Part shown: positions 1-13,000 of the stretch, piece after piece | Layout: each line of letters begins with the position of its first letter | Position numbering within the stretch: position 1 is the first letter of the stretch | NCBI RefSeq assembly: GCF_964340395.1 | Contig: NC_135556.1 | Coordinates: 15,140,910 to 15,204,909, forward strand | Origin: Glandiceps talaboti | Taxonomy: Eukaryota; Hemichordata; Enteropneusta; Spengelidae | Direction: 5' to 3' | DNA length: 64,000 nt | Made by a program: the position numbers and the translations under genes | The notes under the pieces: model-generated | The model's database searches: none | Told to the model about the DNA's origin: nothing | What the model saw: only the letters and a program-made list of their open reading frames with translations

Positions 1-968
1 CGCTGGAGAGAGCTCTCTCCGACGTCTATGTTTCAATTTATCTTTTTGTGCTGTCTTCAGAAAAACAGCGAAATTTGAGACATGCCGTTGTTGTCAGTTG
101 TTCGCAGCCGTCGGACATTTCAATTCACGTTCGAACAAATCATCACAAACACTGTCGTCATAGAGTACCTGTGTAAGCCTTTGTTTGGCGTCTTTTGTGT
201 ACCATTAACACAGCTTCTTTATAGGGTTGTACAATTTGTCTATGTCTAACCACTTCTGTTCTGTACAGATCACACTGAAAAAAAGTCATTGTTCTGCTAT
301 GTTATTGCAATGTACAGCAACTCTATTCTCCTATCAAAGTTCAAACTTGTTAGAATTTTTGCCAAAATATCTCTCAATATTCAAAGGACGGTCCCAATAG
401 TCTTGGTCCTGTAGGAAATGGGTAGACCCATTACTAATCACGGTATTGTTGGGTTGAGCGTTATTCATGAAATTTTCCTTATTTCTGGCCTGATATTTCC
501 TGGCTTTGTGCCACAAAGACTACTATATTCACTCCACACTCTGTTTAATTTAGTTTAGTGTACATTGTATGTTCGGGGAGTCGACCATTTTACTCTCAAA
601 TGAGCCAAGATTAAAGTGCCGACTTTTCCATATAACACGTTTCACTCACAGTATACGTTTGTCGGAGTTGTCAAATCAAATTAGTTGTCAATACCCCCTG
701 TTATCATGGATGGTACCTTCGGGTCTCCATTGGCGCCTACAAAAAGTACATGACACTGACCAGATAAGGGTCACATATCACGTACGCGTGTTAATTTATT
801 ATATGTATATGTATATTGTATACAATGTTAATGTTATAAATAGCACAAGTGTGACGAAATGTGTACGTGACTGGCGAAGTAGTAAATAATTCCAAATTTT
901 GCTATGAAATGTCCACACTGTTATGTTACTACAAGGAATGGAACAAGTGGGTATGTTCCAATGTTCCA
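1..968. other. Non-coding start of window
   Basis: No supported gene. A 16-bp perfect palindrome (GGAGAGAGCTCTCTCC) sits at 5-20. Short open frames here have no recognisable domain or splice context. Confidence 0.6.
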
Positions 969-1064
969 GAATATATATATATATCAGCTTGTGCGTGCGT
1001 ATGTACGTACGTACGTGCGTACGTACGTACATACATACATACATACATACATACATACATACAT

Positions 1065-1099
<35 letters not shown>

Positions 1100-1203
1100 T
1101 ACACACACATACATACATACATACATACATACATACACACATACATACATACATACATACATACATACATACATACATACATACATACATACATACATAC
1201 ACA
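969..1203. repeat. Compound (ACAT)n/(AC)n microsatellite
   Basis: An ATAT/GTAC-rich lead-in is followed by about 180 bp of ACAT repeats, interrupted by pure AC around 1080-1110. Open frames over it on both strands (HTYI or MYVC peptides) are artefacts of the 4-bp period. Confidence 0.97.
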
Positions 1204-4032
1204 TTTCTTGACCTTGTCCATCACTATATTGATGATATGAAATGTACCAGTCTACTTCTTATTATTTGTAATAGATTTTCATTCAGTTGCCAAGATTTCA
1301 AGTAGCTTTTTGATAGTCTTGAGTCACCTGTACATCATAAACACACCACACGCGTACGTACACGTAAACTAAAAATACCGGCCTCTGAATAGCTAGCTCG
1401 ACGTCGACCTTATTGCGTATTTGGCGCCGTCGCTCTCTTGGCAGCACTCTCTTGGCAGTCACGCGTAAATATGAAACAGTGTTCCAGCATTTTAACTCAT
1501 AGTCATCATAAGTGATGTCAATTAGTGACTAAATGTCATTACTGGAAAGAGAAATGACATGTTCATTTCCTGTTGCTGTATTTCACCTGGAAGTAAATTT
1601 CATTACGTTTGTCTTGAATTAATAGCAACCTTGCAAAGCTAGCTTTAATCAAAGTGTAACTGCCCTCGAATTGATTTTTTTTATAGAGAATTGATTGTCT
1701 TCGAATCGGATTAACGACGCATGGTCCTAACTCCTAAAGTGTCTGACTGGCTCTCGAAGACACCAAAAGCGAACACGATTTGAAGTCTGCCTTTTAAAAG
1801 GTTCATAAACTATTTTATGGCATTTTATTGACTTCCCCTGGTTCTACCGTGTCTACTTCCACTGTCAACGTTCGGAACCGGGTAAATTGATTTTCTTCAT
1901 GTTTACTACATGGAAGGTAATCTTTGAACCGCACATACACGGTGAGTCACTACTTGTAGATAAAGGTTCGATCGTCTTTTTATGAGGGGTCTTTTGACAC
2001 TATTGTGTGATAGTGACGTTTCAGAATCGACTACCCAAATTATTATGATCCAGGCCAAGCAAGGCAAACGTATACGTAACTGAGAAATGTCGAGTCTGAT
2101 AATATCATATCATGTCATACATTACTGTATATAACACTTCATACTCGCGATGGTTCTTTGTTTTGGTAAGCAGAATAACGTGGTAGACGCTATCGGCAAT
2201 AATTGAAGTCCAATGTTCCCAGTCAGTTCAACAAACAATAAACTGAAACTACCCTCGGTATCAAAACCTCACTGGAACACTCCCTGAAGTCTGCTACCAG
2301 CTAGGAGATTTATATAACACATTTATGAGGTCACGTTAAGGTAGGGTCACTTCGTTGCTATGTACCTCTGGATTTACAGTCCAAATAAATGGTACTGATA
2401 CTGAGCTCGAGTATAGTTAGGTCATGATATTAAAACGAAGAATAAAACTGCCCTGGTGGCCGTAAAGGAATGATCGTGAGACCTCTTTTGGGCAACGCAG
2501 GTGTGAACAGACCCTAGCCTTCCAGACGTGAAGAAAGAAGTAAACAAATAGATATGTCCATAAAGCGGATTGCAAATATAGATCGGTTTTATTCACTGTT
2601 TTAAAGGGGCGGAAGGATTATAAACTGACGAAAACACAAATTCGGTTGGTATTGATCCACATTGAATAACGCTTGTTCTATAATTTGTGGTAAATGTGTG
2701 AGTCACTTAATGTTCTCACTCATATCAACACAATTGCACATTAAATATCAAGACCGACCATTATGTTTGCCTGTCAAGTGTCCAATGTATATTTGAATAA
2801 AAAATTTGAAGTGCTTGTTTCTCATGTAATTTGTTGCACGACTTTTTTTGTTGACATGACCGGACCTATATAGTGTCCCCGTTCAATTGCTCGCAATGGT
2901 GTCGAACTCATTGGTTGATTTAGTCCTCGGTGTACTTTTTTTCACGGTGTATGCCGTTCCCTAGGTGTGTTTGTTGACCCTACAAAATCAGTGTAAAGGT
3001 GATACCTTAATCGTGTGAATGAACGCTATACGGTTGGTTATGTTTAAGTACAGTGTTAAAAACACGCATGGCCGTATCCATGTCCTAACGCGATTTCGTT
3101 TCACTCAATAACTTTACACAATACTATGTCCTACAGAAGTGGTTGTACTACCAGGGGAGCGACTGGCTCCTTTTTTGTTTGCCAACGGCTTGCGCTTGTC
3201 ATGGTATATTTTACCGCAGCTTAAATATTGGAAGTTTTTTTAAAAAAGTTATACACTAAATTTTGTTATACTAGTAGATATAAATCTACGCACAGTCTCT
3301 CAACTGGATATTTTATTTACAGGTCATGGCATGCCAAGTGAGACAATCCACATTGTGTACTCACGATCACACGTGCAACTTGCAACATTCGTCGTGGTAA
3401 ACAGTATGTACATATTAACAAGAATGTACATTACAGTAATAGCTATATAACAATTAAACTCTCGTTTTCATAGTAAAGGTTGATGACTTTCAGTAGTATA
3501 TAAACAGCCATGTCTTGATTGCAAAGTCTAGTCATTACATAAGTACCACCTCTGTCAAAAAATCATAACTATAAATTAAACCCTTTCTGGTATTAGAAAA
3601 ACAAATTGTTATAAATATGAAATTTCAAGCCTTGGTTTTTGAAATATTAAATTTGTACTGCACAGTTAAAGTAGTACATGTTCGAATGTAGCTACGTGTC
3701 GTCATCAAAGCAAAAAGTATCACATAAAGTCGTACACCTGTTATGATCTACACAAACTTGCACGAGTGTTACCAGGGTATTAACGAAGCTTCGTCTAATA
3801 TATCGCATTGTGTGTACATATGTCAGCTTTGTGAGGATATTAACCTAAAGATCCATGCATGCAAATTCCAAATGTTCCCAGAAATCGACTAGGGTAACTC
3901 TAAGTTACACAAATATCTATCTATGAACCAAATAAAAACTTCAAATGCTGGTGATGTCATGCATACACGACGAACTTGCAAATATGGGTAATATAACTCG
4001 CAATATGTAGAAGTGTCCCTAACCCCTGGAAG
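1204..4032. other. Gene-free stretch
   Basis: About 2.8 kb without a convincing exon, RNA gene or repeat array. It is ordinary AT-rich sequence lying downstream of the minus-strand gene at 4163-5377. Confidence 0.6.
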
Positions 4033-4038
4033 TTTATT
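4033..4038 (-). terminator. Polyadenylation signal AATAAA
   Basis: AATAAA on the minus strand about 125 bp beyond the stop codon of the 4163-5377 gene, at a plausible distance for its mRNA end. Confidence 0.5.
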
Positions 4039-4162
4039 TTGCTCTACGCCCGTAACTTATGTCACATCACTCAGTCACTAGTCACTTTTCGTTTTTTTTA
4101 AAAAAAACAACACCTGAATCCGCGTCATACGCCAGTTTTCTTAGATCGATTATGTCCATTTA

Positions 4163-5377
4163 CTACTCATCTAAATCTCTCATTTCAACGTCTTCTTCGT
4201 TTACGTCTTCAAGTTCTTTCTCTTCAGAGTTTGTCTTGAGAAAATCCCAATTAAGTGTCCTCATGGTAAGATTTCTAGAATTTAAATCACCAATACTTCT
4301 CAGAGCGTCTTTCTTTTCTGCCTCACTTTCTACACAGTTAATTGTTAGTTTGTTTTTACTTCCTTGGCCAGCATCTTCTTCTAATCTCATGGTATAATAG
4401 TCCACCTCTTCACCAGACTGAAGAGATCTAACTGTCCCTAAGAAGGTTCTCACTTTCTGGGGATAGTTGGCGGCTTTTATTTTTTCTCGGTGTATTTCTA
4501 ATAAGGTGGGTTGTTTTTCTTCATCGAAAAGTCCAACTTTAGCTTTGCTTTTAACCGTATTCGTTGATTTTGGTCGACGCGGCACCCCTTGACTTGGAAC
4601 AGTCACTGTAGAAGTAGCCCTGACGGTACCGACTGCCGTCTTAGGCCTACTACTGCTTGGGTTGTCTATTTTGAATCGAGTATGTTTCACAGGCGAAACT
4701 GGTCTATTGTCAATTTCACCTGCATACTCGTCAAAGTCGTCATCATCGGTGTACATTTCAGTGTCTACTATGTCAGTTTCGTCATCGATTACATGTCCAT
4801 TTGTTTTGGTCCGACTTGAGTCTGGAACGGCGGTAGCCGGTCTAATTTTGACCGATTTAGAAGCGATCGACACGCTACTCTTCGGTCGTGTCGACTTTCG
4901 ACTGTCTCTAGTGTTCATTAATAAGTTATCTATATCAATTGTTTTAGCATGAGGGTTACTCACTGGTGTCGGCGCTAAACTTTCTCTCATGGATAAGGCA
5001 TTGTTGTTCTTCTTAGGACCATACACCTGGTATCGTAATGGCGGAGCACTCGAAGCCCTCTTGTTCGCTGTTGGTAATTTGACGGTGTAGTCGTCGTCGC
5101 CGCAGACATTTGTATTAAATCTGTAACCGTCTTTGAAAAGAAGGTCCTTGAGTTTCTCCCTATTACCTGTCAACCGAGCGTATGCCAACCGCGACCTGTA
5201 TAGTTTTTGTTGAAATCTTTTATTGGCAACGCGTTGATCAATGGCAATACTATGTACCACCCGTCTCTTTGACGTTTCAATTTCTTTCAGTCTCTTGTGC
5301 AGTAGGACGTCTTCCTTCCAGTTGGCCGAGAACACGGACTGTGATCTCTCCATTGCTGCTGTCTTACGGTCCGACAT
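4163..5377 (-). CDS. Uncharacterised 404-aa charged, RPKS/T-motif protein
   Basis: A single uninterrupted reading frame of 404 residues; I do not recognise the family. Residues about 15-90 are basic and look helical (WKEDVLLHKRLKEIETSKRR onwards). The middle is low-complexity and rich in Ser, Arg and Pro, with four related motifs (RPKSS, RPATA, RPKTA, RPKST). Acidic stretches lie near the centre (TDDDDFDEY) and at the C-terminus. There is no signal peptide or membrane segment, so a cytoplasmic, cytoskeletal or nuclear protein is likely. The start is the first ATG of the frame. A pyrimidine-rich CAG about 20 bp upstream (exon edge near 5396) looks like a splice acceptor, so the 5' UTR is probably split. 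Length, complexity and a poly(A) signal downstream argue for a real gene. Function unknown. Confidence 0.8.
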   Translation of the reverse strand: MSDRKTAAMERSQSVFSANWKEDVLLHKRLKEIETSKRRVVHSIAIDQRVANKRFQQKLYRSRLAYARLTGNREKLKDLLFKDGYRFNTNVCGDDDYTVKLPTANKRASSAPPLRYQVYGPKKNNNALSMRESLAPTPVSNPHAKTIDIDNLLMNTRDSRKSTRPKSSVSIASKSVKIRPATAVPDSSRTKTNGHVIDDETDIVDTEMYTDDDDFDEYAGEIDNRPVSPVKHTRFKIDNPSSSRPKTAVGTVRATSTVTVPSQGVPRRPKSTNTVKSKAKVGLFDEEKQPTLLEIHREKIKAANYPQKVRTFLGTVRSLQSGEEVDYYTMRLEEDAGQGSKNKLTINCVESEAEKKDALRSIGDLNSRNLTMRTLNWDFLKTNSEEKELEDVNEEDVEMRDLDE

Positions 5378-5449
5378 TTCGTTGTCTGTATTTCGGCTGT
5401 CAGGAAACGGGAAATTACTTACATGTCTGTTGAAAAATTCAACTATGTA

Positions 5450-7310
5450 GACGATAGAGTCGTGTGAATAATATTAGCTTGACACATGTAGGTACATTGA
5501 GCCCACCACTGCACCACTGCCACAGCGTTTACGTTGACGTTTTCGTTCCACAGTGACTGTTTGGTTGCTCACACCGCAATGCTATCGCAAACTCAATTAC
5601 TTATGCAAATATCTTTACCGCTAGGGGCGCTGATTGAAACGTACCTGTGATTGAAGTATACCTGTGTTAATGGACCCCCTAGGAGAATCGTAACTAATCA
5701 TACCCTCAGGTATTGCACCAATATTGAGATTAAAGTGAACGGGTCGTAGCATTTGACAAGACACAACAGTAGAAGCATACATACCAGTGTGGGTTTCCAT
5801 AGAAACTTGAATAAGACTTCAGAATATGTTAATACATCGAAGGTGGTTGTTGTTAATATTATACCCCAATTATTTACCCTAACACAAAGTGATTTTACCA
5901 GCCGCAAAGGTATTACATTTATTACACATTTCGTGTACGTGTTGTCTACATTGGCAACCATTATTTGATTCCAACGCCATATTACTCATAACATCCCAAC
6001 GATTATACATCGACGTCAAAACGCATTTGCGATCGCCTCCGGTGGAATCGAATCATCTGACGATGTGTTTCCCGATCTTGGGGTACTAAACACCGCTTGC
6101 AAACTTGCGCGACATGGTAATCATGACTACGTTGATCGAAAACAACGTTAGCGTTAGATAGCCTCGGGACGAGTATTATTTATAGACCGGGTACGATTGG
6201 CCCGACCTCTCAACCTGAACAACGATCAGTGTTGAAAACAATAGACTTCAGACACGTTGGCTTTATACTACATAAATAACAATGACACGGCTATGTCAAT
6301 TCCATCATAGACAATCAAAGGGGAAAACAAATCTTCGGTTCATTTTACCTCTTTGATACAACCGTGTTTAGTTGGCCAAACTCTCTTCATTGGTGAATTA
6401 TGCAACTGTGGAAAGCTGGTACAATAACAACAAAAGATTTTTTGGAGTACCGTCTTTGGAGGAATCTAGTGGCTAACGACGAACTGCGTGCTTGCACGCA
6501 TGCTATTGTTAACAGTTGACGTTGCCATGGTAACATAGCTCAAGGCGCCGATAGCGATGGTCCTCAACCAGCAATGTTATTCCCAAAACAACGTCGGCTA
6601 TTTTTAATTTTAGCGGATCCAACAGAGAACAGTTTATCTTAACAAGTGTTTATCGACAATGAATGACCCTAGTGCCCAATTAAATAGTCGCGTCAGATTC
6701 AAATCGTCCTGGTTTACTCTCTTCACAGATAATTATGATTATGATATCAGTCAACTCATGGAAAACAAGACAATTCACCTTGTTTTAATTTTTAGTCATC
6801 AAAATTTACCAGTATCTCACAAAAAAAATCAGTGATTTACTCTCTCTTTTCTTTAGTTGACAAGCACTGGAGAAAACCAGGAAGTTACGTGAGGTTTGAA
6901 CTCATCATCGAAGGTGGATCTTCACTGTATCACAAATACAGAAATTTATTCCGATTACAAAGTAATATTGACTATAGTACAGTATAGTACAGAGTTTGAA
7001 ATACAATTACGTCTCGCGTGTAGTATTCGCATTAAAAACATTAAAAAAAGAGAGCAGAGCAAAATTTATATTAAAATACTTAACTTTTCTTGACATCTTG
7101 TAAGTCATAGGTAACTATATACAGAATATTACCTACTTACATTACTGTAATTTGGTTCTTGTGAACAGTGACGGACAAGTGTCTTAAAAACTGATAATGA
7201 TATTATTATGTCTATCTGTCCATCATTTGTACAAGAAGGATACTGCATCAATATACATTGCAGTTCGTGCTTCTTGTTACCGATTCATAAATTTAGAGCG
7301 TACTATATAT
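5450..7310. other. Gene-free stretch upstream of the 404-aa gene
   Basis: Probably holds the promoter and 5' UTR exon of the minus-strand gene, but no TATA box or initiator can be assigned. The short open frames in both orientations lack domains. Confidence 0.5.
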
Positions 7311-7418
7311 TGTATGTATGTATGTATGTATGTATGTATGTATGTATGTATGTATGTATGTATGTATGTATGTATGTATGTATGTATGTATGTATGTATG
7401 TATGTATGTATGTATGTA

Positions 7419-7502
<84 letters not shown>
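7311..7502. repeat. (TATG)n followed by (TA)n
   Basis: About 110 bp of TATG repeats run directly into about 80 bp of TA. The long frames across it on both strands are periodicity artefacts. Confidence 0.98.
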
Positions 7503-7506
<4 letters not shown>

Positions 7507-8298
7507 CTTTGCAGCATGTACGTGCATGTGTATTACTGAGACTGTCAATAATATCACACATACCGAACAATTATTACCCGTAGGCAAACAAATTTGTCAA
7601 AAGAAAATACCTCCTATATGACTTAAAGTCAAGTGCTGTTACTCAGCATAGTTGACAATGAAGTGGACAAGTTACTCCTTAGCAACACGCATACGTGTTA
7701 GTTTTTTCATGAACTCACTTTAAAACTTGATAAACCTATCTACAGTACATCAACAACATATATAGATAACAAAGGGCTGCCTCACACAGCTCAGTAGTAT
7801 GTGGCTAGTTCGTACAGTCAATATAAAGTTATCGTTCAACGGCGCTGTTCCATACAACCCCGAAGAAAACAATAATTATTTGAACTGCGCATGCAACACT
7901 TTAAGATAGCAAGACTGAGTTAATACAGTTTCTTGCAACATTTTGTCCAAAATGAAATAAAGTAATGTACCATGCAGATGGCAAAATACTGATGCCCGCG
8001 TGTGCGCAGTACGTTTAATGGTTAATATAATCCATCGTCACAACCACGGCCTCTTTTACGGCACCGTCTTTATTTAAGTGTAGCAGAAGAAATAACAGCC
8101 CTTGTTTGCGAGAATGATATAATTTAGACAAAATGTAGCAAGAAATTCCGATCTTGCTAGTATCTTAAAGTGTAGAGAACATGCAATTGAACGGTAGCTT
8201 GAAACGGGCTGTATGACTGCTCAACTTTCAAAATTACACCATATAATCTCAATTGTGTTACGGAACATTGTTTACTGTATGGACTTCAAACAAAGAAA

Positions 8299-8300
<2 letters not shown>
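7503..8300. other. Gene-free stretch
   Basis: Nothing recognisable between two microsatellites. Confidence 0.6.
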
Positions 8301-8301
<1 letters not shown>

Positions 8302-8338
<37 letters not shown>

Positions 8339-8433
8339 TACACACATATAAACAAACAAACAAACAAACAAACAAACAAACAAACAAACAAACAAACAAA
8401 CAAACAAACAAACAAACAAACAAACAAACAAAC
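8302..8433. repeat. (AC)n plus (AAAC)n microsatellites
   Basis: About 30 bp of AC, then about 85 bp of AAAC. A second AAAC tract lies at 9231-9272. Confidence 0.97.
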
Positions 8434-9336
8434 ACTCTTATCTCATATGCAAGCATCACAAAATAATATATCATATTCCTGTCAACATGGTCAATTTCGG
8501 TTTTTGTATTCCAATTTCTGGTAGACCTATTGAGCACCGTACGTATTGGTATATAAATGAACTCGGGATGGCGCACATCTAGTTAATATCAACGTGTCTC
8601 ATCATATCCTCACACTAAATACAAGCCCAGAGTTTATTACAAAGGGTTATAGAACTGTTCAAATGATTCGTCCGGTATCAGAAAAAACTTGTTAAGGGAA
8701 CTAACAGAATTTACTGCGCGGGGGGTGGGGGGTGAGGAGAACATTATTTTGATCAAACTTGTTCACAAATCTCCCCCTCGCGCTCTCAAAAGATTTCCAG
8801 TAAACACTTATGATACAGCATGTGGCATTTTTAACATTTAAAAAAAGAAGAAATTAATGAAATATCAAAATCATCAAATGCGAAACCGTTACGGTACGAC
8901 TTGTATTTGACAGTATTTCAAACTGTCAAGATGACCACCACATTTTAAATGCATGGCTCTAATTACTTTCGGAGTCCTAATTAACAGAAACAAAATCCAT
9001 TCAAAAACATGCATGGCAGATAGAGAAAGTATGTTCCAGAAAATATCATGGAAACGCATCACCATATTTCTCACTGAAAAATGTTTTCTGCTATCAAAAC
9101 ACAGAAACACATTGGCAATTTCATATTGGCCCTAGGTTATGATATGACGTCAGTTTTGCAAAATAGGTTAACAGACTGTGCCAGGATAAGCGACTTTTTA
9201 CATGAGGCAAACCCCCTCCCCAAAAAACAAACAAACACACAAACAAACAAACAAACAAACAAACAAACAAACAAGAACACTCATTTGAACGATATACATC
9301 CAAGTCATATATGATATCAGGTCATTTGTAAGGTTA
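8434..9336. other. Gene-free stretch with AAAC tract
   Basis: No supported exon. It contains a G-rich run near 8718 and the short AAAC microsatellite at 9231-9272. Confidence 0.6.
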
Positions 9337-9583
9337 AGTTGATACCAATCTGATTAAAATCTGATGTTAGATAGGCTGGTTTTCCTGTATTTACCTTTAT
9401 TCCATCGTTATTGCGTCTTTTACGTGAGTTTTTTTTTCCTGGGCGAACGCCTTTCTAACGTTAGAAAGGCGTTCGCCCAGGAAAACAAAAACTCACGTAA
9501 AAGACGCAATAACGATGGAATAAAGGTAAATACAGGAAAACCAGCCTATCTAACATCAGATTTTAATCAGATTGAGTTGATAC
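9337..9583. mobile_element. Perfect-hairpin foldback MITE with 9-bp TSD
   Basis: The element occupies 9346-9574 and is almost one continuous palindrome, with arms of about 113 bp meeting near 9460. Its tips read CAATCTGATTAAAATC and the complement. Both sides are flanked by the direct repeat AGTTGATAC (9337-9345 and 9575-9583). A 9-bp duplication and long inverted ends suit the Mutator-like superfamily. No coding capacity. The near-identity of the arms suggests a recent or gene-converted insertion. Confidence 0.9.
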
Positions 9584-10008
9584 GTGATGCAGGGAACTTG
9601 ATTGGGTCATAATACTACAGTGCAATGCATGGGCCACATTACCTAAGTTACCATATACGCCTACATCTGTTTACAAGGGGAAATATTAACAAATAAAAAA
9701 TGAAATGAAATAAATACGTGCAGATTTTTAGACACTTCAAAATATTTTTAACATTTTGATGTATTTAATTTCTTATATATCGTGACTTTATGAATCAGAA
9801 CACGAGAGAGCGCTCTTCGAGCATCCCTCATCACTTTCGCCATAGCTTGTATGACGTAAAATTCTGTCTCGCCAGCATCAACAAATAACAGTACAAACCG
9901 GTGGCGTAGAAAGAAATTAGAACAGCCGATATGGATTTGACCACTTTCAGTGTGATGTAAACCGAAATAACAGTTGCTCATATCAACTGAGAAGATACCA
10001 AGATCAAG

Positions 10009-13000
10009 ATGGCCATACTACACCAGTGTTGTTGTTGGCATAACGTGAGAACCGGCTCACTGGCGAGTGCTATTTACACTTTGGTGAGTGCAATGACGTG
10101 ATGTACGTGATGTAAGTGCACAGTGAGCAAACTACCTTTAATATAAAGTCAAATATGTTGACAGTTTTTTTGAAGTGGACAGCCTTGATTCATGCTACGC
10201 ATATATTATTGACTTATTATCGTCATCATCATCATCGCATCGCGTCGTCGTTGATACAAATTGAAAGTATGTAGATCTGTGACCTTGCAGCCTTGACCTA
10301 GTTTTGGAAACGAGGCTGTTGTGTCTCGGGGATCGAGAAAATAATTAAAACCCCACTGTATATACAGACGGCCATTAATTTATAATTATTCTAACTAATT
10401 ATTTCGATGAGACTGAGCCCCATTCATCATTTGGTCTGTCATTGGGTTACCAGTACCGTAAACAATGGTCGATTCAAAGGCCAAGAAATGTTATTATTTA
10501 TCATGGTAAAACTCGGGCCATGCATCATCCATCCATCTGTCCATCCATCCACCAATGGCACCCACACACCTCGCATCCTCACACGCATGCACACTACACT
10601 ACACTACACTACACTACACTACACTACACTACACTACACTACACTACACTACACTACACTACACTACACTACACTACACTACACTACACTACACTACATA
10701 CACTACACTGCACTGCACGACACTACACTACACTACACTACACTGCACTACACTACACTACACTACACTATACTACACTACATACACTACACTACACTAC
10801 ACTACACACACACACACACACCATACAGCATAACGAAATATATGCATGTGCAATACAGTACGAAACAGTGTGGTTTGACGGTATAACTGATAAGTCTCAC
10901 TAACTTAACTGAACATTTTTAGTAAGTTCATTATGATTCAAATTCAGCTATTAGGAGTGAGATTAATAGTTCAATGAAGGACAAAAACTTACTAAATTCT
11001 TCTTCTTCTTCTTCTTTTTTTTTTGGGGGGGGGGGTGTTGACTGTTGAGACATTTTAATTCCCATACTATAAAGAAAACCCAATTTTACTTTTTAATGGA
11101 ATCAGTTTTGTACCCCTAAGTACAAATATTTCCAAAAAATGTCAAATTAATAGAATGAATAATTTTCGCTCTAGTAAATGTAAGTACAAAAGAGCAATTT
11201 TGAATTTTGGGCCCATTAAGTTAGAAGGGCTGCAAGGTATGGAGGGGGGGGGGGGGGGGGAGTTAAAAAGAATTGTTTTTTATCCTACATTGAAATATTG
11301 ATCTCACCCCTAAGTTACTACAATCCAAATTGCTGTGAACAAATCATTGTAAAGATCTTAACAAGATCAATATCCAAAATAAAATTACTATCTACATCAC
11401 CAAAAATTAATTCTGTGCTAGATATCCATGGCAATTGTACACTTCAGACAATTATTTCACAAAACCTTGAACACTGTTGAAATTTACCTGTATTTTAGGG
11501 AAGTGTGGATCCCTGAACACAACTCAGGAACTGAGATTGGATATTTTGTGACAAAACTGATCATATTTTTATTTGTTTTAAAAATTTTGTGCTGGGATTT
11601 AATTCTTTCGAACAATTTTCTTTTTATGCAGACAGATAGACACATATAAACACAACCACACAATTCTACAGAAATCCATTCAAGTTTTGGGACCACATTG
11701 CATGGCTCTGTTGCACACTCCATATCATGTCACTCAGGAACTGTCAAGGCTTTAATTCTCAGTCAGTCCACAGGCCATCCCAGAGTCACCCCGGGCCAGC
11801 AATGCAATAGCACCTATGGGCTCTGAGTGAGTATATTCGTCCCTGCCAGTCCTATTACTCCAGGAGTCTCCCTCAAATTTGCACTGGTCTTGTGAGTGAG
11901 ACATTACTGTGTGGTTTATCCTACCCACTGAGTCTGTAGAACATTCACTGGGGATTTGGGTCATTATAAAAAATTGAATCAATGTGGCCTCCCGACTGCT
12001 AATTCTGAGCTCAAACCACTACACAACAGGGAGCCATTATGCTGATCCTATTGGTTTAACCACTAAAAATGATAAATCACAAGCTGGTTTTGCCTCTAAA
12101 AATATAAAGAATCCATCTTTTTTTTGTGATCTCCAGATATTTTGTGTGATTTGCATTGCTATAGATATATACAACGCTGTTTACTATGGACAACGAAGCA
12201 CTCCAGCATATCATGAAAGAGGTAAATTCCTGACTTGAAAGCATATATATAATGACTCCCAAGTGCATATTTATTCCCTTCAGTGTAAAACATGTCTCAT
12301 GAATATTCATTGTTCAACCATGAATAATTATTTCGGCTGACCCTTAATGAGCCAATGTGGCCCACCTCAAATATACCCTATAGAGGCACAGAATCAACTT
12401 GATCATTCTCTGAAATTGCAAGTAATTGTTGGCTATATAACATCATGAAATGACCCTCTGTTGGTAGTGGTAGCTTACCTTGAGTTGGAACTTAAGCCAA
12501 TCAGAACAGTTGTTAGCTTAATTTGAGTTGGAACTTAAGCCAATCAGAACAGTTGTAGCTTAATTTGAGTAGGAACTTAAGCCAATCACAACAGTTGTAG
12601 CTTAATTTGAGTTGGAACTTAAGCCAATCACAACAGTTGTAGCTTAATTTGAGTTGGAACTTAAGCCAATCACAACAGTTGGTAGTGATAGATGTATCCA
12701 AATAAAAATGCACACATTGTGAACAGCACTATAAACATAAGCATCGCATCTTTCAGACTGATATCATGATTAAATTTTTTTTCTTCTTCTTCCTCTATGA
12801 GATATTGCAGTGCTGTTCTACATAATGCTGTTCATGTATTTCCTACTAGGCATATTATCAGCTATTCTTATTGTTGGTATTCACAAGGTGAGTAAAAACT
12901 GACAATTTTTGTGTCTGTCTGTCAAGCAATATGAAAAGTAGAATTAGTAGCATTGGGGACATAACTTGAAAGGAATTCCTCCCAATTATTAATTCTGGTG

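Noticed and set aside
799-1224. Long open frames over microsatellites (also at 7197-7621, 8213-8576, 10407-10903, 22091-22493, 28327-28998, 33554-33988, 37058-37369, 46563-46859, 55206-55548, 59292-59864)
   Set aside because: Stop-free frames come from 2-, 4- or 5-bp periodicity, on both strands at once. Peptides are simple repeats with no flanking coding signal.
10589-10804. Telomere-like array
   Set aside because: The unit ACACT is not a known telomere repeat and the array is internal and flanked by gene introns.
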